45,896 bases of DNA. Origin: Clostridium drakei. Its GTDB lineage: Bacteria; Bacillota; Clostridia; Clostridiales; Clostridiaceae. The position numbers were made by a program, and so were the translations under genes. The notes beneath the pieces were generated by a model. It was not told the DNA's origin. It made no database searches and saw only the letters and a program-made list of their open reading frames with translations. Below, piece by piece: positions 1 to 8,156 of this stretch; position 1 is the first letter of the stretch, and the number at the start of each line of letters is the position of its first letter. The stretch covers positions 1 through 45,896 of the forward strand of contig NZ_JIBU02000051.1 in assembly GCF_000633595.2 (NCBI RefSeq), written 5' to 3'.

Positions 1-187
1 AAGGACTACCGTCCTAAAAATTTTTTAATAAGCTTCTGATATTTTTTAGGATGTGCCAGATGATATTATTAAAATAGTTTAAATATATAAACTAGGCAAT
101 AAGTATTATGAAAGCTACGTTTTTTATTAAGAGCCATAACATAATGTATTATAAGCAATTTTTCATATTAGAATTACAATAGTTACT

Positions 188-439
188 ACACAGCTTTTTA
201 GGTGGAGGGAGCTTTGAATATATGGTGTATAAAAGCTTTTGAGAGAATTTAGGAGGTCTTATGCCTAAAATTTAAAAAATCTCGTAATTTGAATCAGGAC
301 GATTCAAGCCGCGAAAGTCCCAGGACGGGACATTTGAGCGGGTAGAGATTTTTAAAATTTTAGACATTAGAGCTACTTAATAAACGGTTGGCTTTTATAC
401 ACCATATATTCAATGCGGACTCCACCTAAAAAGTTGTGT
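188..439. repeat. Long imperfect inverted repeat enclosing a twin hairpin
   Basis: Two arms of about 95 bases (188-283 and 345-439) are imperfect reverse complements of each other. The outer ends pair as ACACA with TGTGT, followed by nearly identical blocks around TTTTTAGGTGGAG, GAATATATGGTGTATAAAAG and CTAAAATTT-AAAATCTC. Only the middle of the arms diverges. The arms bracket about 60 bases that hold two small hairpins (separate entry). No open reading frame of useful length lies inside. As RNA this would be a long rod with a branched tip; as DNA it could equally be a small non-autonomous repeat element. The stretch 1-187 shows only a weak hairpin near its start and no gene. Confidence 0.7.
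281..347. ncRNA. Twin-hairpin element with CAGGACG loops (candidate RNA)
   Basis: Two hairpins share the same five-base loop AGGAC. The first has stem TTGAATC/GATTCAA (289-295 and 301-307); the second has stem GTCCC/GGGAC (317-321 and 327-331). CCGC at 309-312 can pair with GCGG at 338-341 to enclose the second, and CTC/GAG closes the whole element at 281-283 and 345-347. CAGGACG is the repeat consensus known from CsrB-type RNAs, where GGA in a hairpin loop is the CsrA contact. Strand is not decided, because the stems are near-symmetric, although the CAGGACG motif reads on the plus strand. That it is transcribed or binds CsrA is inference. Confidence 0.4.
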
Positions 440-468
440 CGCATTATTTTTATATTGTAAAAGTTGAA

Positions 469-2349
469 TTAGTTAGTTCCATCTGCTCTCCAAGTTCTAA
501 GTTTAGCTTTTCTTGCAGCATCCTTTTGCTGTACACTAAGTCCCCAATAACCAGAAGCTATAGCTGGTTCCCAGTCACCATAAGATGGATTTGGAAGGGC
601 TATAAATTTAGTTCCAAAAGAATCTTTATTTTTGTCAGCAGTAGTATTTCTTTGATCTAAGCTTACACCATAAGTTCCTATAGGCATATCATTTTCATTA
701 TCACCCATATAAGCTACAACATTATAGTCTTTTGTAACAACATCAAATCTAGGTTGTTTGTTACCTTTATCTGTTTGAAGAAGAAGATGCTTTTCATCTA
801 CATTAGGGTAGCCTAAATCCTTTAAATTTTTCATAGTTCCCTGCATTCCATTCTTTGCATCTCTATTAGTAACATAGAATACTTCTACACCTTTATTTGA
901 AAGGTATTGTAAAAGATCTTTAGCACCAGGCATAGCACCAGCTTTTGCTGCATCAACCCATTTTGCCCAGCTATCGTTAGCATAAGCATCATTATAGCCT
1001 GTATGACCTGCATCATAAGCAGTATTATCTATAACTGCCTCATCACAATCTGTGATTATAGCTAAAGATTTATCGCCTAATTTATGGTTTTTAAGAGCTG
1101 AATCTACTTGCATTTTAGTTAAATTATAAGCTTGATAACACAATTCCTTATATTCTGCAGCAGTTTGAATCCATAACAATGCCATTACATCCTGTTCATT
1201 TAAATCCTTTTGAGAATAAGCAGCAGGAGTTGGTTGTGGTGCTGGAGATACCTGTACTGTTCTTGGTAATAATTTTATTGACTGTCCCACGTAGATTAAA
1301 TTAACATTGGAAATATTGTTTAGTTTAGCTATTGCTTTAAAATCCATGGAGAATTTCAAGCCTATTCTAAATAAATTATCACCAGGTTTAACAACATAAG
1401 TATCTTGGACAGTAGTTGTTGGAGCAGCTGGAGCTTGAGAAGCATTTGAAACTGAAGCACTTTTTACAGCTGGAGCACCATCTGCTCTCCAGGTTTTAAG
1501 TTGAGCCTTTCGTGCTTCATCTTTTTGAGCCGCACTAAGTCCCCAGTAACCAGAAGCTACAGCTGATTCCCAGTCACCATAGGATGGGTTTGGAAGAGCA
1601 ATAAATTTTGTTCCAAAGGAATCTTTATTTTTATCAGTAGCATCATTTCGCTGCTGTAGAGTTTTTCCGTAAGTATCTATAGGCAAGTCATTTTCATTAT
1701 CACCCATATAAAATACCACATTATAGTCTTTTGAAACGGCATCAAATCTAGCTTGTTTATTTCCTTTATCTGTTTGAAGAAGAACATGCTTTTCATCTAC
1801 ATTAGGAAAATCTAAATTTTTCAAGTTTTTAATAGTACCTTGTAATCCTGTTTTAGCATCTCTGTTTGTAACATAAAAAACTTCGACTCCTTTACTTGAA
1901 AGGTATTGTAAAAAGTCTTTAGCGCCAGGCATAGCATCAGCTTTTGCTGCATCAACCCACTTTTCCCAACTACCACTGGCGTAAGCAGTATTGTGACCTA
2001 TATGACCTGCATCATAAGCAGTATTGTCTATAACTGATTCATCGCAGTCTGTAATTATAGCTAAAGGCTTATCGCTGGATTTATGATTTTTTACAGCTTC
2101 ATCTACCTGCATTTTTCCAGCATTATAAGCTTGGTAGCAAAGTTCTTTGTATTCTGCAGAAGTCTGCATCCAAAGTAATGCCATTACATCCTGCTCGTTT
2201 AAATTTTGTTGAGTATAGTTGGATTTTACAGAGTGTGTTGCTGAGGCTACTACATCTGGCTTTGCCGCAGCAAAAGTAACAATAGGTGAGAGTATCAGTG
2301 AAGTACTTAAAACAAAAGATAATAGGATATTAATTTTCTTTTTTAACAT
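469..2349 (-). CDS. Secreted HAD-family acid phosphatase, internally duplicated around a LysM domain
   Basis: Likely a secreted phosphomonoesterase of the HAD class B / 5'-nucleotidase lipoprotein e(P4)-like family. The start at 2349 is chosen because it has an AGGGGG ribosome site and opens a clean signal peptide (MLKKK, hydrophobic core, AAA cleavage region); a longer frame exists upstream but lacks this. Residues about 50-291 and 384-624 are two close copies of the same HAD domain. Each has the nucleophile motif IITDCDE (D101/D103 and D434/D436), FYVTNRD, and the acidic motif YMGDNEND. Between them, about 317-362, lies one LysM domain (VVKPGDNLFRIG), suggesting attachment to peptidoglycan. 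There is no lipobox cysteine, unlike classical e(P4) lipoproteins. Both copies look catalytically intact. Substrate unknown. Monocistronic. Confidence 0.88.
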   Translation of the reverse strand: MLKKKINILLSFVLSTSLILSPIVTFAAAKPDVVASATHSVKSNYTQQNLNEQDVMALLWMQTSAEYKELCYQAYNAGKMQVDEAVKNHKSSDKPLAIITDCDESVIDNTAYDAGHIGHNTAYASGSWEKWVDAAKADAMPGAKDFLQYLSSKGVEVFYVTNRDAKTGLQGTIKNLKNLDFPNVDEKHVLLQTDKGNKQARFDAVSKDYNVVFYMGDNENDLPIDTYGKTLQQRNDATDKNKDSFGTKFIALPNPSYGDWESAVASGYWGLSAAQKDEARKAQLKTWRADGAPAVKSASVSNASQAPAAPTTTVQDTYVVKPGDNLFRIGLKFSMDFKAIAKLNNISNVNLIYVGQSIKLLPRTVQVSPAPQPTPAAYSQKDLNEQDVMALLWIQTAAEYKELCYQAYNLTKMQVDSALKNHKLGDKSLAIITDCDEAVIDNTAYDAGHTGYNDAYANDSWAKWVDAAKAGAMPGAKDLLQYLSNKGVEVFYVTNRDAKNGMQGTMKNLKDLGYPNVDEKHLLLQTDKGNKQPRFDVVTKDYNVVAYMGDNENDMPIGTYGVSLDQRNTTADKNKDSFGTKFIALPNPSYGDWEPAIASGYWGLSVQQKDAARKAKLRTWRADGTN

Positions 2350-2671
2350 AATTTCTAAGTCCCCCTTTGAAATTTTGTAATTAACAGTCAAACTGACAAT
2401 TTAATAGTTAGTTTGCTTGTTTATGTAATATTTTATTATAATTATATTGAAAATATAATTAATTGTAAATACAATATATTTATTAAAGAAAAATAAATAT
2501 TAATAAAAAGATATTATGTGTAATTGGAAAATAGGGAATTATATAAATATTTTTGCTTTATATATAATAACATTGAAAGATAAGGTAATTTTAGTTAATA
2601 TAAGAGTAAATAATAAATTCGTTATAGATTGCATTTTTGTTATCTTTAGTACCTTGAGCGAAGGAAAAGGA

Positions 2672-3292
2672 ATGAATATGAAAAAAATAAGTAAAACACA
2701 TAGTATTTATTTGATAATATTTTTTATGGTATTTATTTGGTCTGTTATTTATCCTAAAGATTATTTCACTTGGTTTTTAGAAGTTTTACCAGCAATTATA
2801 GGTATTATGGTTATAATATTTACCTATGAAAAATTTACATTTACAAATTTTGTTTACGGTTTGATTTTAATTCATGCAATTATATTGTTAATAGGAGGTC
2901 ATTATACTTATGCAGAAATGCCTTTGTTTAATTGGATAAAAGATAGTTTTCATTTAAGTAGAAATTACTATGATCGCTTAGGGCATTTTGCTCAAGGTTT
3001 TATACCAGCTTTTGTAGCTAGAGAAATATTAATTAGAAAATCCTATTTAAAAAGAGGTAAGATGTTACTATTTATTGTAGTATGTATTTGTTTGTCAATA
3101 AGTGCAGCTTATGAACTTATAGAATGGTTTGTAGCTGAATTGACAGGTTCTGCAGCAGAGGCTTTTTTGGGAACTCAAGGAGATGTTTGGGATACTCAAT
3201 GGGACATGTTTTTAGCTTTAATAGGTTCAATGTCAGCTGTATTTATGTTTTCTAAAATTCATGATAAGTGTATAGAAAAATTGAGAAAATAA
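2672..3292 (+). CDS. DUF2238 / YjdF-like integral membrane protein
   Basis: Small polytopic membrane protein of the DUF2238 (YjdF) family; function unknown. About six hydrophobic segments are visible, beginning with IYLIIFFMVFIWSVIY. The conserved polar stretches typical of the family are present: YDRLGHFAQGF, AAYELIEWF and TQGDVWDTQWDM. The open frame extends upstream to 2516, but the first 52 codons look like noncoding AT-rich sequence. AAGGA sites lie just before ATG codons at 2672 and 2678; either could be the true start. The gene stands alone and ends in a strong terminator shared with the convergent aminopeptidase gene. Confidence 0.8.
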   Translation: MNMKKISKTHSIYLIIFFMVFIWSVIYPKDYFTWFLEVLPAIIGIMVIIFTYEKFTFTNFVYGLILIHAIILLIGGHYTYAEMPLFNWIKDSFHLSRNYYDRLGHFAQGFIPAFVAREILIRKSYLKRGKMLLFIVVCICLSISAAYELIEWFVAELTGSAAEAFLGTQGDVWDTQWDMFLALIGSMSAVFMFSKIHDKCIEKLRK

Positions 3293-3334
3293 ATTTAAAA
3301 GGGATTGTTTTTAACACAATCCCTTTTAAATTTT
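3291..3334. terminator. Bidirectional intrinsic terminator
   Basis: Perfect 18-bp stem: left arm 3291-3308 (AAATTTAAAAGGGATTGT) and right arm 3316-3333 with a 7-base loop. T-rich flanks on both strands. It lies between two convergent genes and can serve both. Confidence 0.9.
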
Positions 3335-3405
3335 ATAACTAAAAATTTTAAGGCAATACTTGTTGCATATTATATTCACTTTGAGATTGTTAATTTTAGA
3401 AAAAG

Positions 3406-4632
3406 CTAAGTAAAGTTTCCATTTATAAATACAGGTATTTCTTTACCTTCTTTGGTGATGCCTGTAATACTTAAATCCTTTGTACCAATCATAAAGTCTA
3501 CATGTTCAAAAGAATCATTTACTCCTGCATTTTTTAAATCTTCTTTGCTCATATTCTCACTATTTTTTAAACAAGTGGGATAAGCTTCACCTATAGCCAG
3601 GTGGCAGGAAGCATTTTCATCAAATAGGGTATTGTAGAATAATATATTTGAATTTGAAATTGGAGAATCAAATGGTACAAGAGCAACTTCTCCAAGATAA
3701 TGAGTGCCTTCATCTGTATCTATTAAATTTTTTAATGTATCATAACCTTTTTCACAAGTAAAATCTACAATTTTTCCATCCTTGAAGGTAAGAGTAAAGT
3801 TTTCTATAAGGTTACCATTGTAATTTAAAGGTTTAGAACTTGTAACCTTACCATTTACGCCAAGTTTATGAGGTAAGGTAAATACTTCTTCTGTAGGTAT
3901 GTTAGCCATGAATTCAGTGCCTTCAGGTGTAAAAGATGAACCACCAAGCCATAAATGATCTTCTGGAAGTTCTATTTTTAAATCAGTACCAATAGAATTT
4001 TTATAAACAAGATATTTAAAGTTACTTTTGTTAAGAAAATCCATAGACTTCTTTAAATTATTCTGGTGATTATTCCAAGCTTCTATAGGATTATCTTTAT
4101 CAGCTCTTACTGCTTTAAATATAGCATCCCAAAGTTTTTCTACTGCTTCATCCTCAGAAACATTCTTAAATACTTTTTTTGCCCAAGCTTTTGTTGGAAC
4201 AGAAGCAACACACCACACATTTTTATCTGCCATAAGTCTTTCTCTATATTCAGATAAGGCGGCACTATTAGCTTTATTAGCTCTCATTATCCTTTCAGGG
4301 TTTACGTCCTTCATAAGTTCTGGGTCTGAAGCAGAAATACTAAGAAATGCAGCACCTTTTTTAGCGCAGGATACAAATAAATCCTTTTGCCAGCTGTGAA
4401 CTTCATCAAATATTTCATCTTTTCCATATAAATATTTTATTTTATAGGAAAGTTCATCTCTCCAATTTATTATTACTTCTCTAGCACCTTCTTTATAAGC
4501 TATTTCAGAAATTATCCTAGTGAAATCAGCACATTCTATAGGAGAATTTATAGCTAAAGTTTGGTCACCTTGTATATTTAGTCCTGTTTTTACAATAATT
4601 TGTGAATATTTTTCTAAAGAATCCTTGTTCAT
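3406..4632 (-). CDS. M29-family metal-dependent aminopeptidase
   Basis: Cytoplasmic aminopeptidase of the M29 (AmpS/PepS/aminopeptidase T) family, which trims N-terminal residues from peptides using two metal ions. Family length is about 410 residues, matching 408 here from the chosen start. Metal-ligand motifs are visible in order: PTEEVFTLPH (Glu), LGEVALVP (Glu), ASCHLAIGEAYP (His) and EHVDFMIG (His and Asp). The start at 4632 (MNKDSLEKYS) has an AAAGGATG ribosome site; the 14 in-frame codons upstream are discounted. It is transcribed alone toward the shared terminator at about 3300. Substrate preference cannot be read from sequence. Confidence 0.9.
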   Translation of the reverse strand: MNKDSLEKYSQIIVKTGLNIQGDQTLAINSPIECADFTRIISEIAYKEGAREVIINWRDELSYKIKYLYGKDEIFDEVHSWQKDLFVSCAKKGAAFLSISASDPELMKDVNPERIMRANKANSAALSEYRERLMADKNVWCVASVPTKAWAKKVFKNVSEDEAVEKLWDAIFKAVRADKDNPIEAWNNHQNNLKKSMDFLNKSNFKYLVYKNSIGTDLKIELPEDHLWLGGSSFTPEGTEFMANIPTEEVFTLPHKLGVNGKVTSSKPLNYNGNLIENFTLTFKDGKIVDFTCEKGYDTLKNLIDTDEGTHYLGEVALVPFDSPISNSNILFYNTLFDENASCHLAIGEAYPTCLKNSENMSKEDLKNAGVNDSFEHVDFMIGTKDLSITGITKEGKEIPVFINGNFT

Positions 4633-4786
4633 TTTAATACATCCTTTCATAAAAGATATTATAAGTATAGCCAATTTGTGTATATTTTACAAAAAATTTT
4701 ATGTTAAGACTTATACATTTGAAATCTAAAGTTAAATCATTTTATGGAATACATTTTTAAAATTAATTTATAGAGTTTACATAGAA

Positions 4787-5548
4787 TTATATCAATATGA
4801 CATTTAATTTTTTTAACTTTTCTTTAATATCATCATTAATGTCTGAATCAGTGATTATAACATGTAGTTCATCTAAAGTAGCAAATTTATATATACTATC
4901 TAAACTGAACTTTTCTTTTTCAACCAGCAAAAATACTTCTTTACTGTTAGAAATTACGGTTTCTTTAAGATTACCATCTTCTAAGTCAGAGGTGCTTGCA
5001 CTGTTGGTAATTAAGTTTACACCTGAGCCTCCTAAAAAGCTTTTATTAAAAGTGTATTTAGATATACTTTTAATTGCTTCTGAACCAAAAACTCCACCAG
5101 CTTTATTATCATATATTCCTCCTATGCATATTAACTTAACATTTTCATTATCATTAAAAAGAGGAAGAATTGTAGGCATGTTAGTTATCAAAGTTATTTT
5201 TTTATTACTATTAGCAATTAGTTTAGCTAACAGAAAATCAATACTTGAAGGTTCTAAAAAAATCACATCGTCATCTTCTATAAGATTAAAGGCTTTTTCA
5301 GATATCAACCTTTTACTGTTTAAGTTCAACTTCATTCTAGCAGTTATAGGACTGCTTTTAGAAATTTTTCTGTTTAATATAGCACCACCATAGGTTCTTT
5401 GAATAGCACCATTTCTTTCTAATTTCTGCAAGTCCTTCCTTACCATACCTTCTGAAACATTAAATCGTTCACTTAACTCTTTTACTTTTACTCTACCATT
5501 TTCCTTAAGTATACCTAATATTTGTTCTAATCGTTCTTCAGTAAACAT
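4787..5548 (-). CDS. DeoR-family transcriptional regulator
   Basis: Typical 253-residue DeoR repressor. The N-terminal winged helix is clear (ERLEQILGILKENGRVKV, then VSEGMVRKDLQKLE and the family signature RTYGGA). Residues about 75-250 form the DeoRC sugar-phosphate-sensing domain (ITNMPTILPLF, GGIYDNKAGGVFG, KSFLGGSGV, LLVEKEKF). Such proteins usually repress sugar catabolism and are released by a phosphorylated intermediate. It is divergent from a HAD sugar-phosphatase-like gene starting at 5855; the intervening 306 bases hold phased repeats and a large hairpin. Control of that phosphatase and autoregulation are inferences from arrangement. Confidence 0.9.
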   Translation of the reverse strand: MFTEERLEQILGILKENGRVKVKELSERFNVSEGMVRKDLQKLERNGAIQRTYGGAILNRKISKSSPITARMKLNLNSKRLISEKAFNLIEDDDVIFLEPSSIDFLLAKLIANSNKKITLITNMPTILPLFNDNENVKLICIGGIYDNKAGGVFGSEAIKSISKYTFNKSFLGGSGVNLITNSASTSDLEDGNLKETVISNSKEVFLLVEKEKFSLDSIYKFATLDELHVIITDSDINDDIKEKLKKLNVILI

Positions 5549-5640
5549 TTAAGCACCTCATCAATTATTAATGTTTATCATTATTGATTAATATTATAAC
5601 ATTACTATGAAAATTCACAAATTGCCTTGAATAAAATTTT

Positions 5641-5700
5641 GAAATGATATACAATGATAATAAATGATAAACAATAATAATAAATGATGTTAATTGATAG
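5641..5700. promoter_or_regulatory. Six 10-bp phased AATGATA-type repeats, probable DeoR operator
   Basis: The heptamer AATGATA or a one-to-two base variant recurs exactly every ten bases, at 5643, 5653, 5663, 5673 (AATAATA), 5683 (AATGATG) and 5693 (ATTGATA). All copies therefore face the same side of the helix. Related TTATCATT/ATTGATTA sequence recurs at about 5568-5590 near the regulator start. DeoR-family proteins commonly bind several short direct repeats, so this is a likely operator array between the two divergent genes. Confidence 0.5.
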
Positions 5701-5739
5701 AATTATTTTAAAGATCATATGATTTAGCGTAATAGGGTA

Positions 5740-5816
5740 ATGCCTAGCGTGATATTTTATATGTTTAGGCATCTTCAAAAATCAAGTGTAATGCTGGATA
5801 TTTTTGAAGATGCCTA
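5740..5816 (+). promoter_or_regulatory. Leader hairpin with a competing upstream arm
   Basis: Arm 5766-5782 (TAGGCATCTTCAAAAAT) is a perfect 17-bp complement of 5800-5816, with a 17-base loop. A third segment, ATGCCTA at 5740-5746, is complementary to the start of the same left arm (TAGGCAT, 5766-5772). Two mutually exclusive foldings are thus possible. No T-run follows the big hairpin, so it is not a standard terminator. It ends about 25 bases before the ribosome site of the HAD gene. Confidence 0.45.
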
Positions 5817-5854
5817 ATTAATCAATAGTAAATGTGAATTTTAGGAGGTAAAAT

Positions 5855-6658
5855 ATGTACAAACTATTAGCTGTTGATATGGATGGTACATTATTAAATA
5901 ATAATAGAATTATTTCAAAAGTTAACAAAGAGGCAATAAAGAAGGCTGTAGAAAAGGGTGTTAATGTTGTTATAACATCTGGAAGAGGTCTTAAGGGATT
6001 GGATAATTTTTTAGATGAAGTTAATTTAAGAGGAGAAAATCAATACCTTATTGCAAATAATGGAGGAACTATATATAGAACCAGTAATTTTGAATGTATT
6101 GCATATAAAGGCTTAAGAGGTAAAGACCTGATAAAAGCACATGGTTTAAGTAGTAAAGTTGGACTTAATATGATTGCGTATACTCATGAAGGCCCTATTG
6201 CAGCAGAGAAAAGTGAATTTACAAAATTTGAAGCAGAATATGTGGGAACTCCTGTTAAAATTGTTAATTTTGATTTGGATATTGAAGATAATGATGAAAT
6301 TACAAAGATATTATTTTCTCAGACAGAAGAATTGTTAGACAAAAAAATGCTTGAGTTGCCAAAAGAATTTTATACTGAGTATAATGTGGTGAAAACTATG
6401 CCTATACTTTTGGAAGTCATGAATAAAAATTGTAATAAGGGTTATGGTGTAAAAGCTTTAGCAGATGAATTAGGAATAAAAAAAGAAGAAATAATGTGTA
6501 TAGGTGATCAGGCAAATGATATTGAAATGTTAACTTATGCTGGTCTTGGAGTTGCAATGGGAAATGCTATTGAGGAGCTTAAGAATATAGCTCAATATGT
6601 AACTTCAAACAATGATGATGATGGAGTGGCAAAGGCCATTAAAAAATTTATATTGTAA
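5855..6658 (+). CDS. Cof-type HAD-superfamily phosphatase
   Basis: Cytoplasmic HAD IIB hydrolase (Cof/YidA type), generally a sugar-phosphate or nucleotide-metabolite phosphatase. All four HAD motifs are present: LLAVDMDGTLL with D8 and D10, ITSGRG, the lysine in CNKGYGVKAL, and IGDQANDIEML. The 267-residue length is normal, with the C2B cap between motifs II and III. An AGGAGG ribosome site precedes the start. Position opposite a DeoR regulator suggests it acts on a sugar phosphate whose level that regulator senses; this is inference. Confidence 0.9.
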   Translation: MYKLLAVDMDGTLLNNNRIISKVNKEAIKKAVEKGVNVVITSGRGLKGLDNFLDEVNLRGENQYLIANNGGTIYRTSNFECIAYKGLRGKDLIKAHGLSSKVGLNMIAYTHEGPIAAEKSEFTKFEAEYVGTPVKIVNFDLDIEDNDEITKILFSQTEELLDKKMLELPKEFYTEYNVVKTMPILLEVMNKNCNKGYGVKALADELGIKKEEIMCIGDQANDIEMLTYAGLGVAMGNAIEELKNIAQYVTSNNDDDGVAKAIKKFIL

Positions 6659-6677
6659 ACTAATTATTTTGGATCAG

Positions 6678-6720
6678 AAACTGCTTATATGCACGTTATC
6701 ACATAAGCAGTTTTTGTTTT
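6678..6720. terminator. Intrinsic terminator
   Basis: AAACTGCTTAT (6678-6688) pairs with ATAAGCAGTTT (6703-6713), followed by TTGTTTT. Lies between the convergent HAD and nitroreductase genes and could serve both. Confidence 0.85.
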
Positions 6721-6724
6721 AAAA

Positions 6725-7525
6725 TTACCCTATACATGTAACATCTAATTTATTACGATCTACTAATCTTTTATATTTGTATTTAGGATATCCAACCATA
6801 AGAGCACCTGTGATTACCTTATCATTAGGAATATTGAATAAATCTAATAATGGTTTATAATTTAGAAATGCACAAAATTCAAATAATCCAGCCCAGCAAG
6901 AACCTAATCCTAATGTAGGTGCAAATAATTCAACATAAGATAATGCAGAAATGCTGTTTTCTCTTCCATTTTTAAAATCCTTTAAAGCAGTTGCTAGTAT
7001 TAGATGAGGAGCATCACGTAAGATTGAATCTATGCCATTTTTTCTATAATTATTTATATGTCTTGAAAAGCTCCAATGAAGTTCAATATTAGCTTCCATC
7101 CACTTAACTATTATTTCAGTAGATTTTTCTAATACTTTTTTATCTTTCACGATAACATAGGATACTCCTTGTGAATTGCTGGCAGTAGGGGCAAAACGTG
7201 CAATATCAACTAATTTTAATAGTTCTTCATATGAAACAGATGTATTTTTATAACATCTTATTGACCTGCGTGATTTAAGAAAATATTCAGCAGTTTTTGA
7301 ATTTAAATTTTTAAAATCTTTTATATCTACCTGATCACTTAGTGGAGCTCTAATGTTATCAAGTGCACCATAAGGACATACAGCAACGCATTGACCACAG
7401 GCAATACAAGAATTATTATTGTTCTTTGGACCATCTTCTTTCATGTACAAAGCTGTAGTTGGACAAACTTTTGTACAAGCTCCACATTTTACACATAATG
7501 ATTCATCTACTTTAATTAAATTCAT
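6725..7525 (-). CDS. Ferredoxin-domain nitroreductase-family flavoprotein
   Basis: Fusion of a two-cluster bacterial ferredoxin with a nitroreductase-type FMN domain. Residues 11-21 and 40-50 each carry a CxxCxxCxxxC motif (C11, C14, C17, C21; C40, C43, C46, C50), binding two [4Fe-4S] clusters. Residues about 80-266 are the flavin domain (SRRSIRCYKN, APTASNSQGV, GLGSCWAGL). Such proteins in anaerobes reduce nitro or quinone-like compounds with electrons from ferredoxin-type donors; the physiological substrate is unknown. The gene is divergent from an HxlR regulator, and a palindrome at 7680-7713 lies between them, a common arrangement for redox-inducible reductases. Confidence 0.88.
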   Translation of the reverse strand: MNLIKVDESLCVKCGACTKVCPTTALYMKEDGPKNNNNSCIACGQCVAVCPYGALDNIRAPLSDQVDIKDFKNLNSKTAEYFLKSRRSIRCYKNTSVSYEELLKLVDIARFAPTASNSQGVSYVIVKDKKVLEKSTEIIVKWMEANIELHWSFSRHINNYRKNGIDSILRDAPHLILATALKDFKNGRENSISALSYVELFAPTLGLGSCWAGLFEFCAFLNYKPLLDLFNIPNDKVITGALMVGYPKYKYKRLVDRNKLDVTCIG

Positions 7526-7679
7526 TAAAATTCACCTCTCAAATTTTATGGTTTACAAACTCAATTTCTATATTAAATGCTTTAGTAGGATTTTTAGAAA
7601 ATATTTTTGTTGCAATTTTAAATAAATATTGTAAAATGTTTTACAAGAGATATTATATACTGTACTATTATTTTTTAGA

Positions 7680-7713
7680 AGTAGGTACTTTTAAGTACTA
7701 TAGTATCTACTTA
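7680..7713. promoter_or_regulatory. Palindromic operator candidate for the HxlR regulator
   Basis: AAGTAGGTACT (7680-7690) and AGTATCTACTT (7703-7713) are inverted repeats with one mismatch in eleven, with a further AGTACT in the spacer. It sits in the 294-base space between the divergent nitroreductase and HxlR genes. HxlR-type dimers bind GTAC-rich palindromes of this kind. Confidence 0.55.
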
Positions 7714-7819
7714 CATACTATAAACAACTAATTATTAATAGAAAGAAAAGAGGTGAATTTTAGTGATGGCAGTATAATAACAAATAGTTTGATATATATT
7801 TCATCACTAAATATAATAA

Positions 7820-8155
7820 ATGTTAAAATTTAAAGGGAATGAATACAGCTGTTCTATGGAATTGACTTTGGATATTATAGGTGGCAAATGGAAACCACTT
7901 ATTATATGGCATTTAGGTGATAAAACTTTGAGATTTAGCGATTTAAAGAGAACTTTACCTAATATTACTCAGAAAATGCTTACTCAGCAGCTTAGAGCAT
8001 TGGAAGAAGATCAATTAGTGAATAGATTTGTTTATGCTCAAGTACCACCTAAGGTAGAATATTCGCTTACAGATAGAGGAAAAACTCTTTTACCTGTTTT
8101 ATCAACTTTATGTGAATGGGCTATTGGATATTCTAATTCTTTAGATGATAATTAA
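7820..8155 (+). CDS. HxlR-family winged-helix transcriptional regulator
   Basis: A 111-residue DNA-binding protein of the HxlR/MarR-like family. The family core is complete: SCSMELTLDIIGGKWKPLII, RFSDLKRTLPNITQKMLTQQ (recognition helix), LRALEEDQLV, and the wing VEYSLTDRG. The cysteine at residue 11 lies where redox- or electrophile-sensing HxlR members have their sensor cysteine. No ribosome site is visible before ATG 7820 and an in-frame stop sits immediately upstream, so translation may be leaderless or coupled. It probably controls the divergent nitroreductase. Confidence 0.88.
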   Translation: MLKFKGNEYSCSMELTLDIIGGKWKPLIIWHLGDKTLRFSDLKRTLPNITQKMLTQQLRALEEDQLVNRFVYAQVPPKVEYSLTDRGKTLLPVLSTLCEWAIGYSNSLDDN

Positions 8156-8156
8156 A

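Noticed and set aside
251-275. AGGAGG followed by ATG inside the left inverted repeat
   Set aside because: The frame stops after four codons (MPKI); probably part of the arm structure, not a gene.
2516-2671. N-terminal extension of the DUF2238 protein
   Set aside because: No ribosome site, and composition like noncoding DNA; family homology begins at the later start.
4797-5393. 198-codon open frame on the plus strand
   Set aside because: Lies wholly antisense to the DeoR gene, which has clear family motifs; the translation is low-complexity and has no ribosome site.
5641-5700. Simple microsatellite
   Set aside because: The motif varies outside the heptamer yet keeps exact 10-bp phasing in a divergent promoter region, so an operator is the better reading.
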